The notes under the pieces are model-generated. The model made no database searches and was not told where the DNA came from. It saw nothing but the letters and a program-made list of their open reading frames with translations. The position numbers were made by a program, and so were the translations under genes. Positions 1 through 6,208 of a stretch of DNA of 6,319 nucleotides are shown in pieces; position 1 is the stretch's first letter; each line of letters starts with the position of its first letter. Origin of the DNA: an uncultured Clostridia bacterium (lineage in GTDB: Bacteria > Bacillota > Clostridia > Oscillospirales > Ruminococcaceae); assembly GCA_947177545.1 (NCBI GenBank), contig CAMWVF010000068.1, forward strand, positions 1 to 6,319, in the 5' to 3' direction.

Positions 1-504
1 ACCGCCGACTTTGACATACGGCAAACAGTACTCGGTGAGAACAGGCATTGCCGCAACTGCCCTCGCCGCAGAAAAATCGTACTGACCGCGGAAATTTTCA
101 TTTCTGCCGAGTTCTTCCGCACGGGCGTGTATGCAGACGACATCAAGGTCTAAAGCTTTGCACACCTCGGATAGAAAGTTCACCCGCTTATTAAGGCTGT
201 CCAGCAAGGTAAGGTTTATATCGGGGCGAATTATTTTTAACGGCAGTCCGGGGAAGCCCGCCCCTGTGCCAACGTCGATAAGACTTGCGCCCTCGGGTAT
301 ATCCAAAAATTTAAGGGGGAGAACGCTGTCCAGAAAGTGCTTGACTGCAATACCGTATTTATCGGTTATGGCGGTGAGGTTCATTTTTTTGTTCCACTCC
401 ACAAGAAGCTCGGAGTATTTTTTAAAGCGTTCGTACTGCTCCATAGAGACGGAGAGGTTTTCCTTATTAAAAATTTCTGCAAATTCAGGGTATTCCGTTA
501 TCAT
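1..504 (-). CDS. rsmG: 16S rRNA (guanine-527-N7)-methyltransferase RsmG, 3' end cut by window edge
   Basis: RsmG (GidB) uses S-adenosylmethionine to methylate N7 of G527 in 16S rRNA within the 30S subunit; loss of it is known to give low-level streptomycin resistance. The 168 visible residues cover the N-terminal helical part and most of the Rossmann-fold methyltransferase. Visible family motifs are NLTAI (42-46), KHFLDS (55-60), the SAM-binding motif I DVGTGAGFPGLPL (77-89), LLDSLNKRVNFL (100-111), which carries the acidic motif II residue, ARAEELG (127-133) and ARAVA (147-151). The family is usually a little over 200 residues, so only the C-terminal end is missing, off the left edge. The start is ATG at 504-502, chosen because AGGAGGA (517-511) sits 6 nt upstream. 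It has its own promoter, so it appears to be the first gene of its transcript. It is housekeeping and functionally unrelated to the sugar genes. Confidence 0.96.
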   Translation of the reverse strand, partial: MITEYPEFAEIFNKENLSVSMEQYERFKKYSELLVEWNKKMNLTAITDKYGIAVKHFLDSVLPLKFLDIPEGASLIDVGTGAGFPGLPLKIIRPDINLTLLDSLNKRVNFLSEVCKALDLDVVCIHARAEELGRNENFRGQYDFSAARAVAAMPVLTEYCLPYVKVGG

Positions 505-529
505 TGTGCGTCCTCCTGATTTTTCTTTA

Positions 530-558
530 ATGATACACTATTTTGAGGATTTTTTCAA
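530..558 (-). promoter_or_regulatory. sigma-A type promoter for rsmG
   Basis: Read on the minus strand, a -35 box TTGAAA (558-553) and a -10 box TATCAT (535-530) are separated by exactly 17 bp. The expected transcript start, about 7 nt past the -10 box, leaves a leader of roughly 20 nt containing the AGGAGGA site. No other comparable pair was seen closer to rsmG. Confidence 0.7.
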
Positions 559-618
559 GGACTAATTTTTAAACGTTTTCTTCACAAATTTATTACGCTA
601 TGTTTAAAGTTTACGGTA

Positions 619-647
619 TTGATAACAGTGGATTTTTATTGTACAAT
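619..647 (+). promoter_or_regulatory. likely promoter of the GH3 beta-glucosidase gene
   Basis: TTGATA (619-624) and TACAAT (642-647) match the sigma-A hexamers well and are separated by 17 bp. Transcription from about 654 would give a leader near 190 nt that includes the whole hairpin repeat 723-823. A nearer pair inside the repeat (TTTTCA 801-806 and TAATAT 824-829) would start the transcript within the ribosome binding site, so this upstream pair is preferred. Confidence 0.6.
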
Positions 648-722
648 ATTTTTAATGCAAAATTCTGATACAAAAAGCATAATGTTGGTTTTTATTTTTT
701 TGACGGTGTGGTAAATTAACAG

Positions 723-823
723 TTACAGCCATTCCACGAGGAAAATGTACAAAATCAGAAACGAAATCTTGCGTATATGGATTGAAGTATTTTGTTTACA
801 TTTTCAAATTGGAATTGCTGTAA
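723..823 (+). repeat. MITE-like palindromic repeat, copy A (5' of GH3 gene)
   Basis: This is a 101-bp element whose ends are inverted repeats: TTACAGCCATTCC (723-735) against GGAATTGCTGTAA (811-823), 12 of 13 complementary. A second arm pair lies inside: GAAAATGTACAAAAT (741-755) pairs with ATTTTGTTTACATTTTC (789-805), with a short bulge. Most of the element can therefore fold into one long hairpin. A second copy in the same orientation lies at 3600-3704. The two share the end repeats, the central CGAAATCTTGC (762-772) and TTTACATTTTCAA (795-807). The ends can be read as CAGC...GCTG flanked by TA dinucleotides, as in small non-autonomous relatives of IS630/Tc1-type elements; that assignment is inference. 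It encodes no protein. It ends 9 bp before the GH3 ribosome binding site, so it lies in the leader if the promoter at 619 is used. Confidence 0.8.
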
Positions 824-844
824 TAATATATCGGGAGGCTTATT

Positions 845-3595
845 ATGAAAAAAATAATTTTGGACTGGAATAAATACATCGACGCTTCACGACGCGCGGC
901 GGCGGAGGGCTGCGTACTCCTTAAAAACAACGGGGCGCTGCCACTTGACAAAAAATCCTGCACCGCGGTTTTCGGACGTATCCAGAACCACTATTACAAA
1001 AGCGGAACGGGTTCGGGGGGACTTGTTAATGTTTCCAAAGTCTGGAGCATTGTTGACGGTCTCCGTGAGCTTGGCGCGGAAATAAACTCGGAGCTTGTTG
1101 AGGTCTACGCCAAATGGGAAACGGAAAACCCGTACAACAACGACTCGGGCTGGGGCGGCGAGCCTTGGTCTCAGGAGGAAATGCCCCTGTCCGACGAGCT
1201 GGCGGAGAGGATAGCAAAATCCTCCGAGACGGCGTTAGTTATCATCGGCAGGACGGCGGGAGAGGAGCAGGACAGCACTTTGCAGGAGGGTTCATACCTG
1301 CTGACGGCTGTCGAGCTTGATATGCTGAAAACAGTCCGCAGACACTTTAAGAAAATGGCGGTAGTCCTCAACGTGGGGGGAATTATCGACATGAGCTTTG
1401 TTGAGGAAATTTCTCCCGACGCTGTTCTGTACGCTTGGCAGGGTGGCATGGTGGGCGGTCTTGGCACGGCGGACGTGCTTATCGGAAACGTCAGCCCCTG
1501 CGGAAAGCTGACCGACACAATTGCAAAAAGTGCAGCAGATTATCCCTCCGACCCATATTTCGGCGGCAAGGAGAAAAATTTTTACACCGAGGATATTTAT
1601 GTGGGCTATAGGTGGTTCGAGACCTTTGCAAAGGATAAAGTCCTGTATCCTTTCGGGTACGGCTTGTCCTATACAAAATTTAATATAAGTACCTACAAGT
1701 CCGAGTTTATTGACGGCAAAATTATTATTGACGTTACGGTGGAAAACGTGGGGGACTGCCGCGGCAAGGAAGTTGTTCAGGTGTACTGCGGCGCTGCGCA
1801 GGGGGTACTGGGCAAGCCCGAAAAGGTTCTTTGCGGATATGAAAAAACAAGAGAGCTTGCTCCAAATGAAAAACAAGCTCTGCATTTTGAGATAGAGGTG
1901 TCCAACCTTGCTTCCTACGACGACAGCGGTGTGACGGGTCACAAGTCCTGCTATGTGCTTGAAGCGGGGGAGTACAAAATTTATGTTGGTGCGGACGTGC
2001 GGTCGGCGGAAAAAGTAAACAGCTTTGAGATAGCCGAGACAAGAGTTACACAGCAGCTTACCGAAGCTTACGCTCCCGTGGAAAAATTCGATATAATCAG
2101 GAACGTCGGGGGACGTGCCGAAAAGGCTGCGGTCCACACGGCAGAGTTCGACATGGACAAACGCCGTGCCGAAAACCTGCCGAAAGAAATACCCCAAACG
2201 GGAGATATCGGCATAAAGCTTGCGGACGTGCTCAGGGGCAAAAATTCCATGGACGAATTTGTGGGACAGCTTTCCGACGACGACCTTGCCTGCATTATCA
2301 GGGGCGAGGGTATGGGAAGTCCTCAGGTAACAGCGGGGACGGCTGCGGCTTTCGGCGGCGTGACGGAAAGTCTCCGCGATTTTGGCATACCCTGCGGCTG
2401 CTGCGACGACGGTCCCTCCGGAATGAGACTGGACTGCGGCACAAAGGCTTTCAGTCTGCCAAACGGCACTATGCTGGCGTGTACCTTTAATAAAGAGCTT
2501 ATAGAGGAGCTTTTCACCTTTACGGGAATTGAGATGTCCGCGAACAATGTGGAGTGCCTGCTGGGTCCGGGAATGAATATCCACCGTCACCCGCTGAACG
2601 GACGGAATTTCGAGTACTTCAGCGAGGACCCTTATCTTACGGGAACTATTGCTGCGGCGGAGCTTTCGGGTCTGCACAAAAGCAGCGTTACGGGTACGAT
2701 AAAGCATTTCTGCGGAAACAATCAGGAGACAAACAGGCGGGGTATCGACTCGGTAATTTCCGAAAGGGCGCTTCGGGAAATTTACCTAAAGGGCTTTGAA
2801 ATTGCGATTAAAAAAGGCGGTGCAGAGACTGTTATGACAACCTACGGCTCGGTAAACGGTCTGTGGACGGCGGGGGCTTACGACCTTAACACGACTATCC
2901 TCCGAGGTGAATGGGGCTTCGAGGGCTTTGTCATGACGGACTGGTGGGCTACCATGAACGAGCGGGGAAAGTCTCCCGACGGCAGCAATTTTGCGGCAAT
3001 GGCAAGAGCGCAGAATGATGTGTACATGGTGTGCGCCGACAGCTCCCAAAACACCCACGGAGACAACACCCTTTCCTCTCTTGAAAACAGTACTTTGACA
3101 AGAGGGGAGCTGCAAAGATGCGCCAAAAACATCTGCGGTTACCTTATGAAAAGCCGTGCTATGAAGCGTCTGCTTAATGAAGCAGAGGAAATTGAAATAA
3201 TAAACCGCCCGCAGGATACGGACGATTTTGACAGCGAGAATGTCGAGTTCCACAGGATAGACAGGGTTGGGGTTATACCTCTTGGAGACGTTGAAGCTGT
3301 AAAGGGAAAAAGCTTTGCGTTTGCGCTGGACGTGGCAGTTCCCGGCAAGTACCGTGCAACAATTACCGCAAGCGCAGAGGGGAGCGCGGTGGCGCAAATT
3401 CCCGTGACCTTGTATGCAATGGGTTCTCCCAACGGTGTGTACACCTTTAACGGCACGGGCGGGGAGTGGGCTTCCATTTCAAAGGAGCTTCCCCTGTTCT
3501 CCCGCTTTACGGCTTGCAGGCTTTATTTCGGTCAGAGCGGCATAACTCTTCGAGACATTAAATTTGAGATCATCGGCGAGGATTACGGTTGGTGA
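845..3595 (+). CDS. GH3 beta-glucosidase with permuted domain order and C-terminal beta-rich domain
   Basis: This glycoside hydrolase family 3 enzyme probably releases glucose from cellobiose, cellodextrins or related beta-glucosides in the cytoplasm; no signal peptide is present. The usual C-terminal half comes first. The alpha/beta sandwich domain (about 15-275) has AAEGCVLLKNNGALPL (19-34), AGEEQD with likely acid/base Glu140, and YPFGYGLSYT (268-277). A fibronectin-III-like domain follows (about 280-395), then a linker. The TIM-barrel domain (about 455-775) has CDDGPSGMR (520-528), NFEYFSEDPYLTG (588-600), KHF (620-622) and VMTDWW (696-701) with nucleophile Asp699. This swapped order is known from Ruminococcus albus and Butyrivibrio beta-glucosidases. 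Residues about 795-908 form an extra beta-rich domain, perhaps carbohydrate-binding. The ATG is supported by GGGAGG (833-838), 6 nt upstream. The gene stands alone, converges with the AraC-type gene and is bracketed by hairpin repeats. Exact substrate is uncertain; xylosidase or other beta-glycosidase activity is possible. Confidence 0.93.
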   Translation: MKKIILDWNKYIDASRRAAAEGCVLLKNNGALPLDKKSCTAVFGRIQNHYYKSGTGSGGLVNVSKVWSIVDGLRELGAEINSELVEVYAKWETENPYNNDSGWGGEPWSQEEMPLSDELAERIAKSSETALVIIGRTAGEEQDSTLQEGSYLLTAVELDMLKTVRRHFKKMAVVLNVGGIIDMSFVEEISPDAVLYAWQGGMVGGLGTADVLIGNVSPCGKLTDTIAKSAADYPSDPYFGGKEKNFYTEDIYVGYRWFETFAKDKVLYPFGYGLSYTKFNISTYKSEFIDGKIIIDVTVENVGDCRGKEVVQVYCGAAQGVLGKPEKVLCGYEKTRELAPNEKQALHFEIEVSNLASYDDSGVTGHKSCYVLEAGEYKIYVGADVRSAEKVNSFEIAETRVTQQLTEAYAPVEKFDIIRNVGGRAEKAAVHTAEFDMDKRRAENLPKEIPQTGDIGIKLADVLRGKNSMDEFVGQLSDDDLACIIRGEGMGSPQVTAGTAAAFGGVTESLRDFGIPCGCCDDGPSGMRLDCGTKAFSLPNGTMLACTFNKELIEELFTFTGIEMSANNVECLLGPGMNIHRHPLNGRNFEYFSEDPYLTGTIAAAELSGLHKSSVTGTIKHFCGNNQETNRRGIDSVISERALREIYLKGFEIAIKKGGAETVMTTYGSVNGLWTAGAYDLNTTILRGEWGFEGFVMTDWWATMNERGKSPDGSNFAAMARAQNDVYMVCADSSQNTHGDNTLSSLENSTLTRGELQRCAKNICGYLMKSRAMKRLLNEAEEIEIINRPQDTDDFDSENVEFHRIDRVGVIPLGDVEAVKGKSFAFALDVAVPGKYRATITASAEGSAVAQIPVTLYAMGSPNGVYTFNGTGGEWASISKELPLFSRFTACRLYFGQSGITLRDIKFEIIGEDYGW

Positions 3596-3599
3596 TATT

Positions 3600-3704
3600 T
3601 TACAGCAATTCCATGAAAAAATATACAAAATCCTTCGCCGAAATCTTGCATTATGGACTTTGGCGAAGGATTTTATTTACATTTTCAAGATAGAATTGCT
3701 GTAA
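3600..3704 (+). repeat. MITE-like palindromic repeat, copy B (3' of GH3 gene)
   Basis: This 105-bp second copy of the element at 723-823 starts 4 bp after the GH3 stop codon. The outer arms TTACAGCAATTC (3600-3611) and GAATTGCTGTAA (3693-3704) are perfect complements. An inner 13-bp arm pair is also perfect: AAAATCCTTCGCC (3627-3639) with GGCGAAGGATTTT (3662-3674). The inner GC-rich stem is absent from copy A, although the flanking CGAAATCTTGC (3639-3649) and TTTACATTTTCAA (3676-3688) are identical in both. The inner stem followed by ATTTTATTT resembles an intrinsic terminator and may help end or protect the GH3 mRNA. Confidence 0.82.
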
Positions 3705-3712
3705 GAAAGGTT

Positions 3713-3749
3713 CTTGAAAACAGTCCTCGGGGGCTGTTTTCAAGCTTTT
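3713..3749. terminator. convergent intrinsic terminator between GH3 and AraC-type genes
   Basis: CTTGAAAACAG (3713-3723) pairs perfectly with CTGTTTTCAAG (3734-3744). The stem extends inward by a T-G wobble and two C-G pairs to a TCGG tetraloop, giving a 14-bp stem. On the plus strand it is followed by CTTTTC, a short T tract, so it should end the GH3 transcript. Its 3' end touches the stop codon of the AraC-type gene (3751-3749), so on the minus strand the same hairpin starts right after that stop, though its tail there is poorer in T. It probably serves both converging genes. Confidence 0.8.
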
Positions 3750-4594
3750 CAGGTGCTGTAGTCAGCTTTGCCGCTTTCGGTTCTTTTGTATTCTGAGGGG
3801 GATAATCCCTCGTACCGCCTGAAAACGGTGCTGAAATACCCCGTGTCGGAAAAGCCGCACCGCTCTCCTACCTCCGCAACGGAAAGGTTAGTGTCGGTCA
3901 GGAGCTGCTTCGCCTCCTTTATCCGCCGCCTTGTAAGATACTCGCTGGGACGCATATTCATGGTCTGCTTGAAAACTCTGCACAAGTGCTGGGGGGAAAT
4001 TCCCGCCTGTTCCGCAAGAATTGTCATGGGGAAATTGTCCCTGAAATTTTCGTCTATGTAATTAAGCACGGGGACTAAAATGTCACTGCGGTCAACGCCA
4101 CCCGAAAGGCATTTGTCCGAGCAGAGACGATGGAATTCTATAACATACTGATAGATAAGTCCCGAGCAGGTGTAGTCGCCGTAAACTATGTCGGACTTCT
4201 GCGCCGCCAGCATTTTATTGAAAAGACTCTGCATCGGGGCGGGGTCTTCGAGCTTTACATGGACAGGCTTTGTCATGCCGAACTCGCTTAAAATATGGCG
4301 GCAGGCATAGCCGTCAAATGCAGCCCAGCGGACGTCCCAACTGTTCCCAACCGGGAAATATTCATGGGGGTATCCTGCGGGCAAAAAGAAGCAGCAGTTT
4401 TCCTCCAGCGTAACGGCGGTGTTGTCGAATTTAAGACAGCCCCTGCCCTTTGCACTGAAAAGTATCTGGTGCCAATTGTACCCCTCGGGGCGTTTAACAT
4501 GGTACTGATATTCGCTTCCCCCTATGCCTGTAAGGTACACGGGCAGATTTTTGACCTGCATACCGTATGGGTAGATGTTTTGATTTATCGCCAT
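3749..4594 (-). CDS. AraC-family transcriptional regulator
   Basis: This 281-residue DNA-binding regulator probably senses a sugar. The N-terminal part (about 25-155) matches the AraC-type cupin ligand-binding fold, with GYNWHQILFSAKGRG (38-52) and FFLPAGYPHEYFPVG (69-83) as recognisable segments. The C-terminal AraC/XylS domain (about 172-272) has two helix-turn-helix units: MTILAEQAGISPQHLCRVFK (190-209) and SVAEVGERCGFSDTGYFSTV (238-257), ending in the family signature GLSPSEYKR (263-271). The length is normal for the family. The ATG at 4594 is supported by AAAGGTGG (4608-4601), 6 nt upstream. It lies 75 bp downstream of the binding-protein gene on the same strand, with no convincing promoter between, so the two are probably co-transcribed. 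Its likely targets are the binding-protein promoter and perhaps the GH3 promoter. The effector is unknown; a beta-glucoside is inferred from context. Confidence 0.93.
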   Translation of the reverse strand: MAINQNIYPYGMQVKNLPVYLTGIGGSEYQYHVKRPEGYNWHQILFSAKGRGCLKFDNTAVTLEENCCFFLPAGYPHEYFPVGNSWDVRWAAFDGYACRHILSEFGMTKPVHVKLEDPAPMQSLFNKMLAAQKSDIVYGDYTCSGLIYQYVIEFHRLCSDKCLSGGVDRSDILVPVLNYIDENFRDNFPMTILAEQAGISPQHLCRVFKQTMNMRPSEYLTRRRIKEAKQLLTDTNLSVAEVGERCGFSDTGYFSTVFRRYEGLSPSEYKRTESGKADYST

Positions 4595-4618
4595 AAAAAA
4601 CCACCTTTGTATACGCCG

Positions 4619-4653
4619 AAAGCTTCTCCGCCAAAAGGACGGGAAGCTTTTTT
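4619..4653. terminator. hairpin in spacer between binding-protein and AraC-type genes
   Basis: AAAGCTTC (4619-4626) pairs with GAAGCTTT (4643-4650) around a partly paired loop. Outside this, CGCCGAAA (4614-4621) can alternatively pair with TTTCGGTG (4651-4658). The T run (4648-4653) follows the stem on the plus strand, where no gene would need it. In the direction of the two real genes (minus) the hairpin is followed by CGGCG and not by T residues. It may therefore act as a partial terminator or processing site that lowers expression of the regulator relative to the binding protein, or it may stop antisense transcription. Confidence 0.45.
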
Positions 4654-4669
4654 CGGTGTATGAAGAATT

Positions 4670-6091
4670 TTAATTCAGATTTGCCAGACTTGCGTTTACC
4701 TCTTCCACAAGGGTCTGTCCCACCTCGCGTGTGGCTTCCTTGCCCTGTGCGTAGGAAGAACCCTCAAAGGGCTTGTACATAACGTAGTCGGTAACGGTGG
4801 AAACAAAGTCGTCCGAAATGCCGTAGGACATATCGTAAAAGGGCTTTTCCTTTGCAGCGTTGTTGCATTCGTAGTACTGCTCCAAAAGCTCGTCTGTCCA
4901 GTGGAAGTCCCGTTTTTTCTTTTCGTCGCTTACTTTCCTTGCGTTTTCGTCAAGGGAAGCGGCTATACAGCACTCGGCGTATCTTGCAACGCCCTCAGGG
5001 TTCGCAGTACCCTTGCATAGCATAAAGCCGTCGGGTATGATCGAGTAGGCAGCATCATAGTCGGGACAGCAGGGTACGGGTACCATTGCCGCGTCCTCGG
5101 GATCAATGCTTAAAGACCATTGGTCGGACTCCAATATCCACGAGCCGCAGAAGTAGAAAAGCTGTCTGCCTTCGCCCATCATCTGGGACTGCTCCGACCA
5201 GTTGAAAAGGGACTTGTCAAAGAACAGACCGTGAGAGTACATATCCTCCGCAAGGTTCATTGCCGCGTCAAGCTGCGGACTGTCAAGGGTAAGCTCCATC
5301 AAGCCGTTGTTTACCCTTACAACGGAAGTTCCCGATGAGGTTCCCAGAGCCTTTTGATAATAGTAGCCGTCCAGACCGTAGCGGTCGGAGTCGGGGTCGA
5401 CGAAATCGGTAAGCATACTCTTAAAGCTGTCCCAGTTCCACTCGCCCGCTTTGTACAGCTCCCAAGGGTCGTCAAAGCCGTTTTCGTTAATGGTCTTTTT
5501 GCTGTAGATGACCACCGCTTCAGGAGTAACGCCTGTGCAAAGCTCATAGTGCTTGCCGCCGAAAACGAAATTCTCCATAAAAGGGGCGGTCTCCTGCCAG
5601 ATATCGCTGTTCAGGTCGACATAATCGTCCACGGGGACGAACATTCCCGAAACTATTCCCTTTGGGACAGCTCTTGTCTCAAATGGGAAAAAGTCAACGC
5701 CGTCACCGCCCAGCACGTGGGTTGACAAGTCCGACCAGCGGTTTTCCCAGGTGGTGGGGACGTACTCGATATTTCCGCCGTATTTCGACTCGAACATCTC
5801 CAATGCCACCGACTTTGAACCGCCTCGACTGTCGGGGTTAAGATCGTAATGGGCAAGCCATTTTATTGTTTTGTTTTCAAGCTCCTTGTCGGTAAGGAGG
5901 GAATCCGCCGCGTCGTTTACAGCCTGTTTGTCCTCCTCGTTAAGCTGCTCGGTGTTCACCGAAGCCGCCGTTGTCGTATCCGAGGGGACGTTTACGCTGT
6001 CTCCTCCGCTGCTGTCGGAACAGCCTGCAAGCCCCGCCGCGAAAACTGCGGAAAGCGCAAATGAAAAGCTTCTTTTGAATTTCTCGGTCAT
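4670..6091 (-). CDS. ABC transporter sugar-binding lipoprotein (extracellular solute-binding protein, family 1 type)
   Basis: This membrane-anchored receptor of a carbohydrate ABC importer captures an oligosaccharide outside the cell and passes it to permeases. It begins with a lipoprotein signal: MTEKFKRS, a hydrophobic stretch, then lipobox LAGC with lipidated Cys24. A Ser/Thr/Asp/Glu-rich tether follows (25-65). The mature binding fold starts at TIKWLAHYDLNP (75-86). Segments typical of family-1 sugar-binding proteins are GMFVPVDDYVDLN (149-161), WELYKAGEWNWDSFKSML (210-227) and GEGRQLFYFCGSWIL (306-320). At 473 residues the length is normal. The start is taken as ATG at 6091-6089, with AAAGGG 10 nt upstream. 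A TTG three codons further up (6100) would sit almost on that AAAGGG and is unlikely. The mature part holds at least eight cysteines, including two CC pairs. No permease or ATPase gene accompanies it here. The ligand is not readable from sequence; cellodextrin or another beta-glucan fragment is inferred from the GH3 neighbour. Confidence 0.9.
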   Translation of the reverse strand: MTEKFKRSFSFALSAVFAAGLAGCSDSSGGDSVNVPSDTTTAASVNTEQLNEEDKQAVNDAADSLLTDKELENKTIKWLAHYDLNPDSRGGSKSVALEMFESKYGGNIEYVPTTWENRWSDLSTHVLGGDGVDFFPFETRAVPKGIVSGMFVPVDDYVDLNSDIWQETAPFMENFVFGGKHYELCTGVTPEAVVIYSKKTINENGFDDPWELYKAGEWNWDSFKSMLTDFVDPDSDRYGLDGYYYQKALGTSSGTSVVRVNNGLMELTLDSPQLDAAMNLAEDMYSHGLFFDKSLFNWSEQSQMMGEGRQLFYFCGSWILESDQWSLSIDPEDAAMVPVPCCPDYDAAYSIIPDGFMLCKGTANPEGVARYAECCIAASLDENARKVSDEKKKRDFHWTDELLEQYYECNNAAKEKPFYDMSYGISDDFVSTVTDYVMYKPFEGSSYAQGKEATREVGQTLVEEVNASLANLN

Positions 6092-6120
6092 AATTTCCAA
6101 ACCCTTTCACAAGTTTTTTG

Positions 6121-6147
6121 GAATATGGTTTGCCGGCAAGCATATTC
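6121..6147 (-). promoter_or_regulatory. palindrome in the binding-protein leader (operator or RNA hairpin)
   Basis: This 27-bp nearly symmetric site has outer arms GAATATG (6121-6127) and CATATTC (6141-6147) around a perfect 10-bp palindrome TTGCCGGCAA (6130-6139). It lies between the predicted transcript start (about 6167) and the ATG. The CG-centred palindrome resembles operators of LacI-family repressors. As RNA it would form a hairpin of about 10 bp ending some 30 nt before the start codon. Confidence 0.5.
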
Positions 6148-6173
6148 AAATTTTTTAACCTTTCTTTATTCCA

Positions 6174-6202
6174 AGTATATAACGGGAAATCAAATTTGTC
6201 AA
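6174..6202 (-). promoter_or_regulatory. near-consensus sigma-A promoter of the binding-protein gene
   Basis: On the minus strand the -35 box is a perfect TTGACA (6202-6197) and the -10 box is TATACT (6179-6174), 5 of 6 to consensus, with an optimal 17-bp spacer. The transcript should start near 6167, giving a leader of about 75 nt. It probably drives both the binding-protein and AraC-type genes. Such a strong core promoter suggests abundant expression and room for repression. Confidence 0.82.
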
Positions 6203-6208
6203 TAATAA

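Larger units (their letters stand above)
505..844. other. divergent intergenic region between rsmG and the GH3 gene
   Basis: This 340-bp AT-rich spacer has no supportable gene. It holds the rsmG promoter (530-558, minus), an AAACGTTT palindrome (571-578) between the two promoters, the likely GH3-gene promoter (619-647, plus), the first hairpin repeat (723-823) and the GH3-gene ribosome binding site GGGAGG (833-838). The stretch 655-722 is A/T-rich and shows nothing convincing. The divergent arrangement looks incidental, since rsmG is housekeeping and the GH3 gene is catabolic. Confidence 0.8.

Noticed and set aside
131..565. 144-codon plus-strand open frame over rsmG and its promoter
   Set aside because: It is antisense to the conserved RsmG motifs, lacks a ribosome binding site and resembles no known protein.
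801..829. TTTTCA / TAATAT pair with a 17-bp spacer at the end of repeat A, as an alternative GH3 promoter
   Set aside because: Transcription would begin near 836, inside the GGGAGG ribosome binding site, so a normal leader would be lost. The pair at 619-647 is better.
1292..2707. 471-codon open frame on the minus strand inside the GH3 gene
   Set aside because: It lies wholly antisense to a gene with clear catalytic motifs in frame. Its translation has no recognisable domain and is rich in His, Arg, Val and Cys, as expected from reverse-frame reading of a gene that avoids certain codons.
2786..3397. 203-codon minus-strand open frame in the 3' part of the GH3 gene
   Set aside because: It is a reverse-frame shadow of the TIM-barrel and C-terminal domain coding sequence, with no domain signature or upstream signals.
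723..3704. CRISPR array or attachment-site pair formed by the two repeats
   Set aside because: There are only two copies, about 2.9 kb apart with a complete metabolic gene between them. No regular spacing, cas genes, integrase or tRNA gene is present, so a CRISPR array or an integrase attachment pair is not supported.
6092..6100. TTG at 6100-6098 as start codon of the binding-protein gene
   Set aside because: It would lie directly against AAAGGG with almost no spacing. The ATG three codons later has workable spacing and begins a standard lipoprotein signal peptide.
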